In this document: piece after piece, positions 33,243 through 44,414 of the stretch
Layout of the letters: every line of letters starts with the position of its first letter
Position numbering within the stretch: the first letter of the stretch is position 1
DNA from: Plectosphaerella cucumerina
Taxonomy: Eukaryota > Ascomycota > Sordariomycetes > Glomerellales > Plectosphaerellaceae
Length of the DNA stretch: 64,000 bases
Direction: 5' to 3'
NCBI GenBank assembly: GCA_020746995.1
Contig: JAGPXD010000001.1
Span: forward strand, 4,712,001-4,776,000
Notes under the pieces: generated by a model
Seen by the model: the letters and a program-made list of their open reading frames with translations, nothing else
Told to the model about the DNA's origin: nothing
The model's database searches: none
Translations under genes and position numbers: made by a program

Positions 33243-36200
33243 ATGCAGTGGCCGTGGCGCGGAGACGACAAGAAGGATGACGGCCTGCTGCCCATGTCGA
33301 TGGCTCCGAGCATCGGCGGCACCTCGTCTCACGACACGGACGCGCACAAGAGGCCTCAGCGGCCAGGTCATGTCAGGACCACGTCGGCACAGTCCAGGGT
33401 AAGCTCGCTTCCTCTATGGCCCTCCATCAATGCTTGCAGCTGACGAGACATCACGCGTCAAGAGCGTCGCAGAGCAGTTTTCCTACATCAGCCCGTCCGA
33501 GACCGCCGCGCGGCTACAAACTTCGTTGACACATGGCCTCCCCCCGGCTGAAGCCCTTACCAGATTACGAGATTACGGTCCCAACGAGATCCCCCATGAG
33601 GAGCCGGAGCCGCTTTGGCTGCGCTTCGTCAAGCAGTTCCAAGAACCCCTAATCATGCTACTACTCGTGTCAGCGGGCGCATCCATCTTCCTGGGCAACA
33701 CGGACGACGCCATCAGTATCACAGTGGCCGTCACGATCGTCGTCAGCGTTGGCTTCATTCAAGAGTACCGCTCGGAAAAATCCATCGAGGCCTTGAGCCA
33801 CCTCGTGCCAAACCACGCCCACCTCATCCGAACCGAGAATAAGGCCGCCAATGCTGCCGCGAGATCCCCCTCATGGCCGGCGGGGCCGGGTGTGGGCGAG
33901 GACAGCGTAAAGATGGATGCGACGTCCATGGAGTCGGCCATTGAGGCCGTCTCCTCCAAGGTCATGGCCGCCCAGCTCGTGCCGGGCGACCTTGTCCTCT
34001 TCACCACCGGTGACCGCATCCCTGCCGACATCCGAGTCACCAAGGCTGCCGATCTCACTATTGACTCGTCCAACCTAACGGGCGAGAACGAGCCCATCCG
34101 CGTCACTGCCAACGCCAAGTCACGAAGTGTCGTCGCCTCGTACCTGGGCGGCCCCAATCTGGGACCCCCGAGCCCCGCAGGATCCGTGGCGTCTGGAAGG
34201 GACGATGCCGCTGACCAGAACGTGGCGTTTATGGGCACTCTAGTCAAGTCGGGTTACGGTCAGGGCATCGTGTTCGCGACCGGCGGCGACACCCACTTTG
34301 GCACCATCGCCGCTGCGGTGTCCGGCACTGAGAGCCCCAGGTCGCCCCTCCAGCTGTCCATGGACGATCTTGGCTCCCAGCTGAGCAAGGTCTCCTTCGT
34401 CATCATCGGTCTCATCTCGTTCGTCGGCTGGCTTCAGGGGAAGCAGCTGCTTGAGATCTTCACTATTTCCATCTCCCTGGCCGTTGCCGCCATCCCCGAG
34501 GGCCTGCCTATCATCGTCACCGTCACGCTCGCCCTGGGCGTGCATCGCATGGCCAAGCACCATGCCATTGTGCGCAAGATGCCCAAAGTCGAGACCCTGG
34601 GTTCCGTCAACGTTGTCTGCACCGACAAGACTGGTAAGCGTCGTGTAGTCTCCATTCCGAGATCGATGTACTGACCCTGCCAGGAACCCTGACCATGAAC
34701 CACATGACCACGACCAAGATGTGGTACTTTGGCTCAACCGATGCGGTCGACGTCGATTCCGATGATGAATCGTCCGAGACCAAGCCAGATGCTGCCATCT
34801 CCCGCATCCTCCGCATCGGCAACATCGCGAACAACGGCCGCCTGGCCCGACAGTTCACCGAGAATGGCGCTGCAGCGAGGGCCGTGCTGTCCTCGACGCA
34901 GGGCGGCGAAAACCCGTCGACGTACTCTAGGTGGACCGGCCAACCGACGGATGTCGCCATGCTTGATCTGCTCGATCGCTTCAAGGAACACGATGTGCGC
35001 GAATCGCTGGGACCTCGCGCCAGCGAGATGCCTTTCAGCTCCGAGCGCAAGTGGATGGGCGTGACCATCGCTGGCGAGGCAAAGGATAGGGAGTACGCGT
35101 ACATGAAGGGCGCCGTGGACAGGGTTCTCGCCGCCTGCGACACGTACCTCGACCGCGACGGGCGGGAAATCGTGCTCGACTCGACACGGCGCCAGCAAGC
35201 ACTGCAGGCGGCAGACGACCTCGCGGTCAAGGGACTTCGTGTGCTCGCCTTCGCCAGCGGTCCAGTCAGGTCTGCCAAGAGCAAATTGTCTGCGCACCCG
35301 CGGTCGAACACGCCCGGGAGCGATAAAGACAGCGCCTACTTCTCTGGCCAGGACGACACCTACCAGGGCCTTACTTTTGCCGGCCTGGTGGGCATGAGTG
35401 ATCCCCCGCGACCTGGCGTCGGCAAGTCCATCAGGAGACTGCTCCGTGGCGGCGTCAAGGTAGTCATGATCACGGGCGACGCCGACGTCACGGCGGTAGC
35501 CATCGGCAGGAAGCTTGGTATGCCCATCGCGCAGGCCGTCGAGCACGGGCCGAGCCAGACATCAGTCCGGCCGGTGATCCGCGGCGACGAGATCGACGCC
35601 ATGTCGGAGCAGGAGCTGGCGCAGGCCATGCAGCACACGACCATCTTTGCACGCACCAACCCGGACCACAAGCTTAAGATTATCCGCGCGTTCCAATCGC
35701 GGGGCGACATTGTGGCCATGACTGGCGACGGCGTCAACGACGCGCCGGCGCTGAAGAAGGCGGACATTGGTATCGCCATGGGTCTCCACGGCACCGACGT
35801 GGCCAAGGAGGCGGCCGATATGATCCTGACGGATGACGACTTCTCGACGATCCTCCGGGCCATCGAGGAGGGCAAGGGCATTTTCAACAACATCCAGAAC
35901 TTCCTGACGTTTCAGCTGAGCACCAGCGCCGCCAGCTTGTCGTTGGTCTTCCTCTGCACGCTGCTCGGGTATAAGACGCCCCTGAACGCGATGCAGATTC
36001 TGTGGATCAGTAAGACTCTCTGATACACCCTGAATGACGAAGGCCATACTAACATCTTCCAGACATCATCATGGACGGCCCGCCGGCGCAGTCTCTGGGA
36101 GTGGAAAAGGTCGACGCCGACGTGATGAACCGGCCGCCCCGTCAAAGGGGCGACGCTGTGCTGACGCGCAAGGTTCTCACGCGGGTCATGACATCGGCGG

Positions 36201-36601
36201 CCATCATCATGGCCGGCACCATGCTCGTCTACCGACACGAGATGCTTGCAGACGGAGAGGTGACGCGCCGCGACACTACCATGACGTTCACGTGCTTCGT
36301 GCTGTACGACATGTTCAACGCATTGTCGTGCCGGTCGGCGACAAAGTCGGTGCTCCGTGGCGAGGTCGGCCTCTTCTCCAACACGCTCTTCAACTGGGCC
36401 GTCTCGCTGAGCCTGGCGGGCCAATTGCTTGTTATCTACTTCCCCTGGCTGCAGGAGGTGTTCCAGACGGAGGCGCTGGGTCTCATGGACCTCGTCAAGC
36501 TGACGCTGCTCTGTAGCACCGTCTTCTGGGCGGACGAGCTGCGCAAGTACCTGGCGTATGGCCAAGGGAGGGTGGGCGGCGGGTACAGCCAAGCGGTGTA
36601 G
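33243..36601 (+). CDS. PMR1: Golgi Ca2+/Mn2+ P-type ATPase, PMR1 type
   Basis: Exons: 33243-33366 (uncertain), 33440-34633, 34684-36009 and 36063-36601; together 1060 residues. Later introns (34634-34683, 36010-36062) are clean GT-AG; the first splits DKTGTLT, and the second rebuilds WINIIMDGPPAQSLG. Family motifs in order: ALTRLRDYGPNEIPHEEPEP, the actuator loop LTGENEP, M4 with AIPEGLPIIVTVTLALG, the phosphorylation site DKTGTLT, KGAVDRVL, MITGDADVTA, and the hinge MTGDGVNDAPALKKADIG. Cation-binding residues of the SPCA/PMR1 group lie in M4 and M6. The enzyme loads Ca2+ and Mn2+ into the Golgi for glycosylation and secretion. The good-looking donor GTAAGC at 33399 does not keep frame with the acceptor at 33439; a GTCATG donor at 33367 does. 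Confidence 0.92.
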
Positions 36602-37000
36602 AGAGTGATGAGGCTGCAGTATGCGGCGGATATACCTGTACAATTTTTGCATATACGGATTAGAGCATCCAGGCATAATGGAGGCGTTTCAAGAGGACCT
36701 ATGCTGAGGCAGTTGACAGGTTTTGGGATGTGCAGCTTTGAGGGTCACTTGAGCGGACTTCACAGGGGAAATGCGCTGTGACGAAGCAGTGATCTGTGGC
36801 TTCTAGTCCCTATTGTGGATGGATCGTCACACAGGGTCGGGCAGACATGAGGGAAAACGGTGATGTATCAAGACAGGAGTCCGACCGCTGTCGGAAACGG
36901 ACATCCCAGCTATCTAAAGACCTGCTAACAGTGGGGCCGTGCTGAGCCTCTGGCCAATGGGAGCCCTAGGCTCCCGGGCTGGCTCTCTGCCACCCGACAC
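36602..37000. other. convergent 3' region between PMR1 and the STAND gene
   Basis: Terminators of both converging genes should lie here. No coding feature or clear polyadenylation signal cluster was recognised. Confidence 0.4.
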
Positions 37001-40000
37001 CTATTTGTCCAAGCTGGCGAAGTACTCAAGCACGGCCTGAGCTCCTGAGTTCTCTGCAGTTTGCAGCGCAGTCTCCCCATCAATCTTGTGGTGAATTGAA
37101 GCTCCAGCCTCAACAAGTCGCCTCGCAACCACGAGATTATCGTCATCAGAAACTTTTTGGAGTAGTTCCTGGATGAAGCGTGACCCCTTTTCCACGACGG
37201 CTCCGCGCTCGATGAGCAAGAGAGCAATGTCCGGCATATCATACGACCAAGCGTACTGCCACAGCGTCACGTCGGTAAAGACTGAGCTCTCAACGTGAGC
37301 ACCGTGAGCAAGAAGCACCTTGGCGCAATTTTGTCGGCCAAAACGCATGGCTGTGAACAGGGGTGTCCAGTCAGAGGTGTTTCTGATCTCCATGTCGGCG
37401 CCTGCTGAGAGAAGCTTTTCCACGATTTCTGCCTCGCCGCGTTTGCAGGCCTGATGGAGCGGCGTGCCGTAGAAAGGCAGCGGGGTATTCAGTTCCGGGT
37501 CGTCGATGGTGATAGTTTCAAGTCGCGCCCTTAGCACTTCCAGCGGGTCTGATTTGACAGCTTCCAGTAGAGACTTTTTGACGTCGATCGGAGCTTCGGC
37601 CGTGTTTCTAAACCAAGGAGACTTCTTGAGGGCTTCTAACGTGGAGAACCCCTTCCTCGAGGTGGCCATGTCCACTGGCGTTTCCCCCTTCTGATTCACC
37701 AAGTCGCATCGGGCGCCCGCAGAAACCAACAGGCGAACGGAGCGGGTGTCGAGGTAGTAGCAGGCGTCGTGGAGAGCTGTGCCCCCCTCATCGTCTTGTA
37801 TGTCGATATCGATTCCGGGAACGTCTTGAAGAAAGTACTCCAAGGTCGTCCACGACTGGTTTGTTGCGGCAGAGTGAAGCGCGGTGCGTCCCAGGAAGTC
37901 TTTGTGCTTGACATCGATACCTCTGTCAACAAGCAGGCTGGCAACATGCTGGTAGTCCCCGTCCGCAGCTCGCATCAACGCGTTGCCCGAATAACAATCC
38001 AGGTAGTTGATGTCTGCTCCTTTATCGAGTAGGAGTTCAGCAGACTCCTTGTTCCCATAGCTTGCAGCATATACGAGGGCAGTCCATCTCATAGAACCGG
38101 CTCGACTGGCTCGGCTCTCAATGGCGATACCCTTGTGGGTAAGAAGTTGTCTCATGACGCTGGCATTTCCTAGTGTGGCGGCAACGTGCAGGGCTGTACG
38201 ACCGTCTGGCTTGCCATTGTCGGTTTGATTCATGTCGATGTCCTCACGAGCCATGAGAAGCTTCAGTATGGCGACGTTGCCCGATCTTGCCGCAAGAATG
38301 AGGGCTGGGCCCGAGAAGCCGGCAGCGTCCAAAGGAACAGCATTGATGTTGATGTCTGGCTCCCGTACAAGTCGACGGACCAATTCCGTTGCGTTCAGAT
38401 CCACAGCCCGTATCAGAGCCGTTGAACCAAGATTGCAGGTTATCGATGGACTGGCTCCCGCCTGTAGGAGCAGTTGTGCTTCTGGGAGTCCCGTGTCGCC
38501 CTTGGCCGCAGCGTACATCAATGCCGTGGCTCCGAACTCATCAAGACCGTCGACATCTTCTACTTCTTCCAAGAGATCCGAAAAGACTTCCGTGAGACCG
38601 AGGTATATTGCGAGATGCTGTGCAGAGACATCAGTCTCGATGCTCCAGTTGCGGTCGAGGTAATAGAGTGCCTGTATCAAGGACCTCCGGGTATTGGACT
38701 GAAGAAGTTCCACAGCCCGTCTGTCATCCGTTCTCTCCGGACTCAGATTCACGTGCTTGAATGAATGCAGGACCGCATATTCTATCAAGGGGTATTCTGC
38801 CAGTCTGCTGAAGAAGAGAGACTTTTGGTCCGATCCCGAGAAAGGCTCTTGTAGGACTTTCATATTCAGATAATCCAGGCATGCGTGGGCGATCTTGCCA
38901 TGTCCCAGGGAGAGTAACTGCATATGATCTCTGTAATCAATAAAGAACCGCTTGGTTGTCTCATGTGCGAACCGCACGAGCTCTTCGCTGTCGACTTGCA
39001 AAAGGCCAGCACTTCGGTCGACGTAATCTTGTATTGGGTAGATTTCGTCCTCGGCGATGCTCTCACTGTCTCGATGAACAGCTAGGGCATGCCCGAGTGC
39101 ATGTATGCTCAAAGGTCTTTGAGTCCATGAAACCCAGAGGAAGAGTTTCATCAAGATCTCATGTTGATTTGGACGCATGTTCTTTTTGATTCGCTCGAGA
39201 CTCTTCTCGAACATCTCAGGCAGGCTTGGTTTGAGGACCTTCAGAGTATTCTTGACATCGGCAGGCCTCAGGCAGTTACCCAGCAAGTCCAGATGGGTGC
39301 GGGTCAACATGAAGCTATGACATGGTCGTTAGTTCTAGGTACGAGCGTTCAAGCTGCCTGGAGAAACGCCAGGTGCATCTTACATGTTCTTCGAATTCGC
39401 AGTGATTGTGTCAATGGTCTCCTGTCTCAGGCTTGCCGATCCATTGTTGATGAGACGGCCTAGTTTCGTGTCTGAGCCCAGACTTCCTTCGACGTAGTTG
39501 CGAATGTCTATCTCATGGGGCTGGTATCTGAGACGCCGCCATGCACCCTCTCTTTTGCTCTGATGCTTCTTCTCGATCTGCTGTGTCGACGCAGTGTTGC
39601 AATTGCCGGGCTCGTTTTGGAAGCATCTTTCGCACACGACGTGAGAATGACAATTGATGCACCTCCAGTAAATCTCGGATGGCTCTTGTTTGCATTGGGT
39701 GCAAGACTGTGTTGCTTGGATTGCCTTTGGAATGTCATTCGAGTGTCTCGATGTGATGATGATCTTGACCGTTGCGCCAAGGTCATGGATGACTTTGACC
39801 ATGGCGACTCTGTCTTCGTCGTTGCCGACCTCATCCAAGCCATCAAGGATGACGTAGGCCCCATCGCGGGATTTGATCTCGTCTCTGAGAATATTTGACA
39901 ATGTGTCGAGGTCGATTGACTGTTCGTCGGCTCTCGAATAGTACTCTCTCAGCTCTTTCGGCACCTCGCTCTGTCCTCTTGCTTGCAGAACCTGCTTCAA

Positions 40001-40789
40001 CAAGCTTGCAATAACGCTTCGAGGCGATTGGGATTCCTTGTCATCGTGGCTACAGAACGAGCCAATGACGAAAACGTTGTCGTTGTTGTGCTGAACCGAG
40101 AGCACGTCGTAGATCGACGCAGCGGCGACAGACTTGCCTGCGCCGTGAGCACCATATATCCACAGAGTACGAAGATCGGCCTTCCGCCAGGAAGAGAAGG
40201 AACCTGACCCCAAGATGCGACATGTGGATGGGTTGACTTGACCGAGGATGTCTTTCTGCTTCGACCTAAAGTTGGTGGGGGAGAGCCAAACCAGTAAATT
40301 TCTGAAGGATTCGTTGTCCAAGGTCGACTTCAGACAGTCTATACCCTCCAGTACGCCACGGAACCCCTGATGAGATGACTGTTGCAAGACGAGGGTGGTG
40401 GAATTCTTCAGTGCTCGAAGCCTGGCGACTATTCGCATGGCTTCCTTTTCCTGAAATGGCCATTTCATGCGGGAAACGATACGGCCAAAAACGCCCTTGG
40501 TCTGAAGGGGGGCGAGCTGCTTCTCGAGTTGTTTGAGTTGCTTGTCTACTTGTGTGAAGACTCCCTCAGGTCCTTCGAGTTCCTTAAGGGGTTCGAGAGC
40601 CGGGTCATCCTTGTGCTTTCCAGAAGTGCTTTTGGCGTAATGTTCCAGTCGCAAAAATATTCTCCAAAGAGAGTTAACTTCCTCGAGGATGAGGACTTGC
40701 GACTCGGTGGCGTCTTTGACATCCTTGAGATAGACCATGACCTGGAAAGCTGTTGCGGCTATGCCAATGATGCTTGCGGCGACTTCCAT
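37001..40789 (-). CDS. STAND/NLR-type NTPase with ZZ-like finger and ankyrin repeats
   Basis: Exons 39384-40789 and 37001-39314 with intron 39315-39383 (GTAAGA...ATAG) give 1239 residues. The N-terminus (MEVAASIIGIAATAFQVMVY) is a fungal helical signalling-type domain. The NTPase has the P-loop GAHGAGKS at residues 213-220, Walker B VILDGLDE at 313-320 and a sensor IIITSRHS. Inserted at residues 363-397 is a Cys cluster of spacing C-x2-C-x10-C-x2-C-x5-C-x2-C, like a ZZ finger. A winged-helix-like region follows (HEILMKLFLWVSWTQRPLSI). The C-terminal half, about 620 residues, is 10-12 ankyrin repeats such as DGRTALHVAATLGNASVMRQ. Fungal proteins of this build act in non-self recognition and incompatibility, with repeats as the sensor. 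A specific role is not shown here. Confidence 0.88.
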
Positions 40790-41541
40790 GATGGCATAAT
40801 AGATCGCGGCACTAGTCGATGTATGCGAGGGACGGTAGGTTGAGAGAGATGAGGGATATCGATCTTCTCATCTATATAAGTACTCCAGCTGCCACATTGG
40901 GGGGGCTCACTCTGATTGTAGACATTCATGTTGCCGCCTGTAGCTGCAGCCAAGCTCGACACGTGCAACCTTGCTGCAGGAATATTAGGCACCCTCATCT
41001 TCGGTAACCAACCGGCAGCAAAGTGTACCAGTCAGGGCCAGCACACCATCAAGGCGTCCCAATCATATGCCAAAGGACATCCGGCGGCAGTGTTCAGCTT
41101 TCACCAAACTGGAAGCAAGGCAACCACAAGTCCTGACTTGAGGCTTGGCGGAAAGAGTGTGGTTGGTGTTGGCAAAACTGGACTTCGCCCCAATGCTCCA
41201 TCCATGGATGTCCATGTCCAAGATGGTGGATGTGGAGATGACAGGCTTCGGGCATTCAGACCGTGGGGGTTGGTACACTGTGGTGTTTGGTCGTGGTTCT
41301 GCCCCTCCACAGCGATCCACTCTCCTCGGTGAGGTCCTCGCCCGCAGCCACACCGAGCGGTGAACGCCCCCTCGACTGACACGTCTGCCGCATAGCTCTC
41401 GGAGCTCTTGCCTGCCCCTGCCAACACCTTCGAGCTCTCCCCAACATCGACACCTGCTCCCACGCCCAACGCCCCGAGCACCCGACACTCGTCCTCGTTC
41501 GGCTGGCGAGTCCGGGAAGAAATGCAACAGTCGACCAGCTC
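40790..41541. promoter_or_regulatory. divergent intergenic region of the STAND gene and COG4
   Basis: About 750 bp between outward-facing starts. A TATATAAG-like element (CATCTATATAAG, about 40867-40879) lies some 80 bp upstream of the STAND gene ATG, on the plus-strand reading. Open frames inside have no family features. Confidence 0.4.
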
Positions 41542-44074
41542 ATGCCAATGTCAACCCTCGCCAATGGCGTCTTCTCCCCCCGCCCCGACATGGACACCAC
41601 ATCAACGACCATAGGCGGCACAACCCACCACGGCCGGCCGCCGACAGTCAACACCACAACCGCAAACAACCCCGCCTCCCCCGATGTTCACGCAGCTTCG
41701 AGCGTCGCCGAGGTGCGCGCCGCGCTGTCGGCTCTGCATGCGCGCGAGTCGAGCATCACAACTCGCCTGAATACCCTGCTCGGATCCCAGGCCGACCTCG
41801 CCCGCGAGCTGGGACGCCTCGATCTCCTCCGGGCCTCACTCGGGACACAGGTCATTGCGGCACGGTCCGTCGGGAACAAGATGCTCTCTGGCGCCGCCGA
41901 GACGGCTGGCGGGCTAAGCGGGCGGGTGCGAACCCTCGACCTCGAGAAGGAGAGAGTCGAGGCAACCCTGCGCGTCGTGCAGCAGGTGTCGGAGCTGCGG
42001 GCCTGCGTGCTGGGCGTCGTTGGCTCCATGGGCGCACCACAGGACTGGGAGGCCGCCGCTGCATACCTGGCCCGCGCTGCAGAGGTGCCCGAGGAGATTA
42101 CAAAGGGCAAGTTCGCCGCCGCCATCGTGCCGAGCGTTGAGGTGCCGGATCCGCCGTGGGTGACGCTCGAGGACGCCCGCGAGAGCCTGTGCGGCCTATT
42201 TCTGCGCGAGTTCGAGAGTGCTGCGTCAGAGGGTGATGGCGCAAAGGTCACAAGGTTCTTCAAGCTGTTCCCGCTCATCGGGCGCGGCGAGGTTGGTCTC
42301 GACGTCTACGGCCGCTACGTGTGTCAGGGCGTCGCTGGCACGGCGCGTGCGGTGCTTCGAGACGGGCCGGGCGCCGCTGCGCAGAGGGATGGTTTCTTCT
42401 ACGCCAATGCTCTTACGCGGCTGTTCGACCACATTGCCAGGATCGTTGAGGGCCACGGCACACTGGTGGAGCGCCACTACGGCTCGGGAAAGATGGTTCG
42501 CGTCATCGAGCGCCTGCAACAGGAGGCCGATGTTCAGGGCGGCATCATCCTCGACTCTTGGGTCGACGAGCGCGATGTCGACCGCCGCATCAAGGACGTC
42601 AAGAGCTATCCCTACTCGTTCCTCGTCCAGAGCTTCTTGCCACAACAGCGGGGGCCCACGCCAAGGGTCAACTCGCCGGCCACGGGCATGGGTGGCGCAG
42701 ACCCGCGGAGCAGCGAGGACGAGGGTGTCAACATGAAGGAGGTTGACGGCGTCCTCAGTGAGATTGCCGTAATGCTGGGCAAGTGGGCGCTGTACACACG
42801 CTTCCTCGCTCTCAAGGCGCAGGTAAGTTTCTGATATCTCGAATTTGAAGATTCGAACCCTGACACGACTGCTCCAGGATTCATCAAGGCCAGAGGATGC
42901 ACCCCTAGAGATGCCCGACGTTGTAACAAAGTGCAACCTCAACCGAAAGGTTGGCGAGAAACTCACGACGCCCTACAATACAATGATGACCTTCTTCTTC
43001 CGGCGGTCAGTTGAGAAGGCCTTCCAGCTGGACGAGCAGCCCAGCGGACTGTCCCTCAGCATGTCGAAGCATATCGACACGAATCCGCCATACATCATCT
43101 CGGCGGTCGACGACGTCATGTACGTGGTCAACGCTGTCATCCAAAAGTCCATCTCGACGGCGCAGCGGGACGTGGTGGCTTCGGTAGTGCCGACGATAGG
43201 GCGCGTGCTGGGCTCGGACTTTGTGGGCATGGTGCAGCGCAAAATGCGCGACGAATCCTACCCGAAGCCGCTGGTGCAGGGCGGATTCCCGCCCGAAGAC
43301 CGTATCGTGCAGTTCATTGTGCTCATCAACAGTCTTGACACTGCCAACGAGTACCTGACACGAATCATCTCGAGCCGGACGGGCGGTGGCGAAGGAGGGG
43401 CGGACAACGCGGCGCTGAAGGAGTCTTTCCCATTCGACCGGGACGTGACGTTCGTGTCAACGGCGCTCAGCGCACTCCTCTCGTCATTCACGACGAAGTC
43501 GACGGAGCTGATGAACGAGGGCCTGCAGGTTCTGTTTAACATGGTGGTTAAGCTACGGCTGCGGCCGGTTCTGTCCGAGGCTTTCCGAGACGTTGACTAC
43601 TCTCTGACGGAAGAGGAGCTGGCCGAAGTGGCGGAGCAAAATGACGAGAGCGAGGAGCAGCTGCTGGAAATGGTGTCTCGGCGCTTCGACCACGGATGGG
43701 ACGCGCTGATGAAGCCGGTGGCGCGGCTCATGACACCGCACACGTTCACGGTGCTTCATGACCTGACAGCACGGTATCTTGCGCGGGTACTGGAGCAGCG
43801 GGCATGGAAGAGCCGAGCCAGCGCGTTTGGCGTCATCCGCATGGAGCGCGACTTCTCGGGCATCGTCGGCACCGTGGCACGCGGCAACTACGGCGTGCGC
43901 GAGCTGTTTGCGCGGGCGTCGCAGATCCTTATGGTGGCCAACATGGAGCGCGACGAGTGGGAGGAGTTGGCCGCCGCGGGCGACGGAGATGTTGATGGCG
44001 CGACGGAGGATGGCATGATCTGGGTGCTCACCGACGAGGAGCGGCGGCGCGCACGCAACCTCGTGAGCGAGTAG
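41542..44074 (+). CDS. COG4: conserved oligomeric Golgi complex subunit 4
   Basis: Exons 41542-42822 and 42878-44074, with intron 42823-42877 (GTAAGT...CCAG), give 825 residues; human COG4 has 785. The protein opens with a Thr/Asn/Pro-rich tail, then coiled coil (SSITTRLNTLLGSQADLARE), then the COG4 core: KVTRFFKLFPLIGRGEVGLD, YGRYVCQGVAGTARAVL and FFYANALTRLFDHIARIVEG. The C-terminal part runs through KCNLNRKVGEKLTTPYNTMM, ISAVDDVMYVVNAVIQKSIS and a last helical bundle ending in ERRRARNLVSE. COG tethers retrograde vesicles within the Golgi as part of lobe A with COG1-3. A codon or two between ATGs at 41542 and 41548 makes no difference to the domain. Confidence 0.93.
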
Positions 44075-44414
44075 CAGAGGTCTTGTGTGAGTGAGATCTG
44101 AGGCATAGATGGAGGAGAAAAGACCTAGCGGATGGAGCATCAAATAGAGCGTGTGAACTTGAACTCAGGGGATCTCGACTTTTCGGAGTGTGGCTCTAGG
44201 GAATTGACACGGGCTAATTTCGCACATGTAAGCGGCTTCATCGAGCAGGCGGTCAGAGTGCCTCACCACAAAGCCAGGCCAAACCTGACCTCATACCATG
44301 TGGGAATTCTAAACTGACGAAAAATTATTTCCATGAGTCAAAGCCAGCGAATATCACACCCAAACTCATCGACTTCACACCCTAGAACTCGTTTACACCC
44401 TTCTTTCCAGACGA
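44075..44414. other. short spacer between COG4 and SUA5
   Basis: About 340 bp between two plus-strand genes: COG4 terminator and SUA5 promoter. No motif was recognised. Confidence 0.4.
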
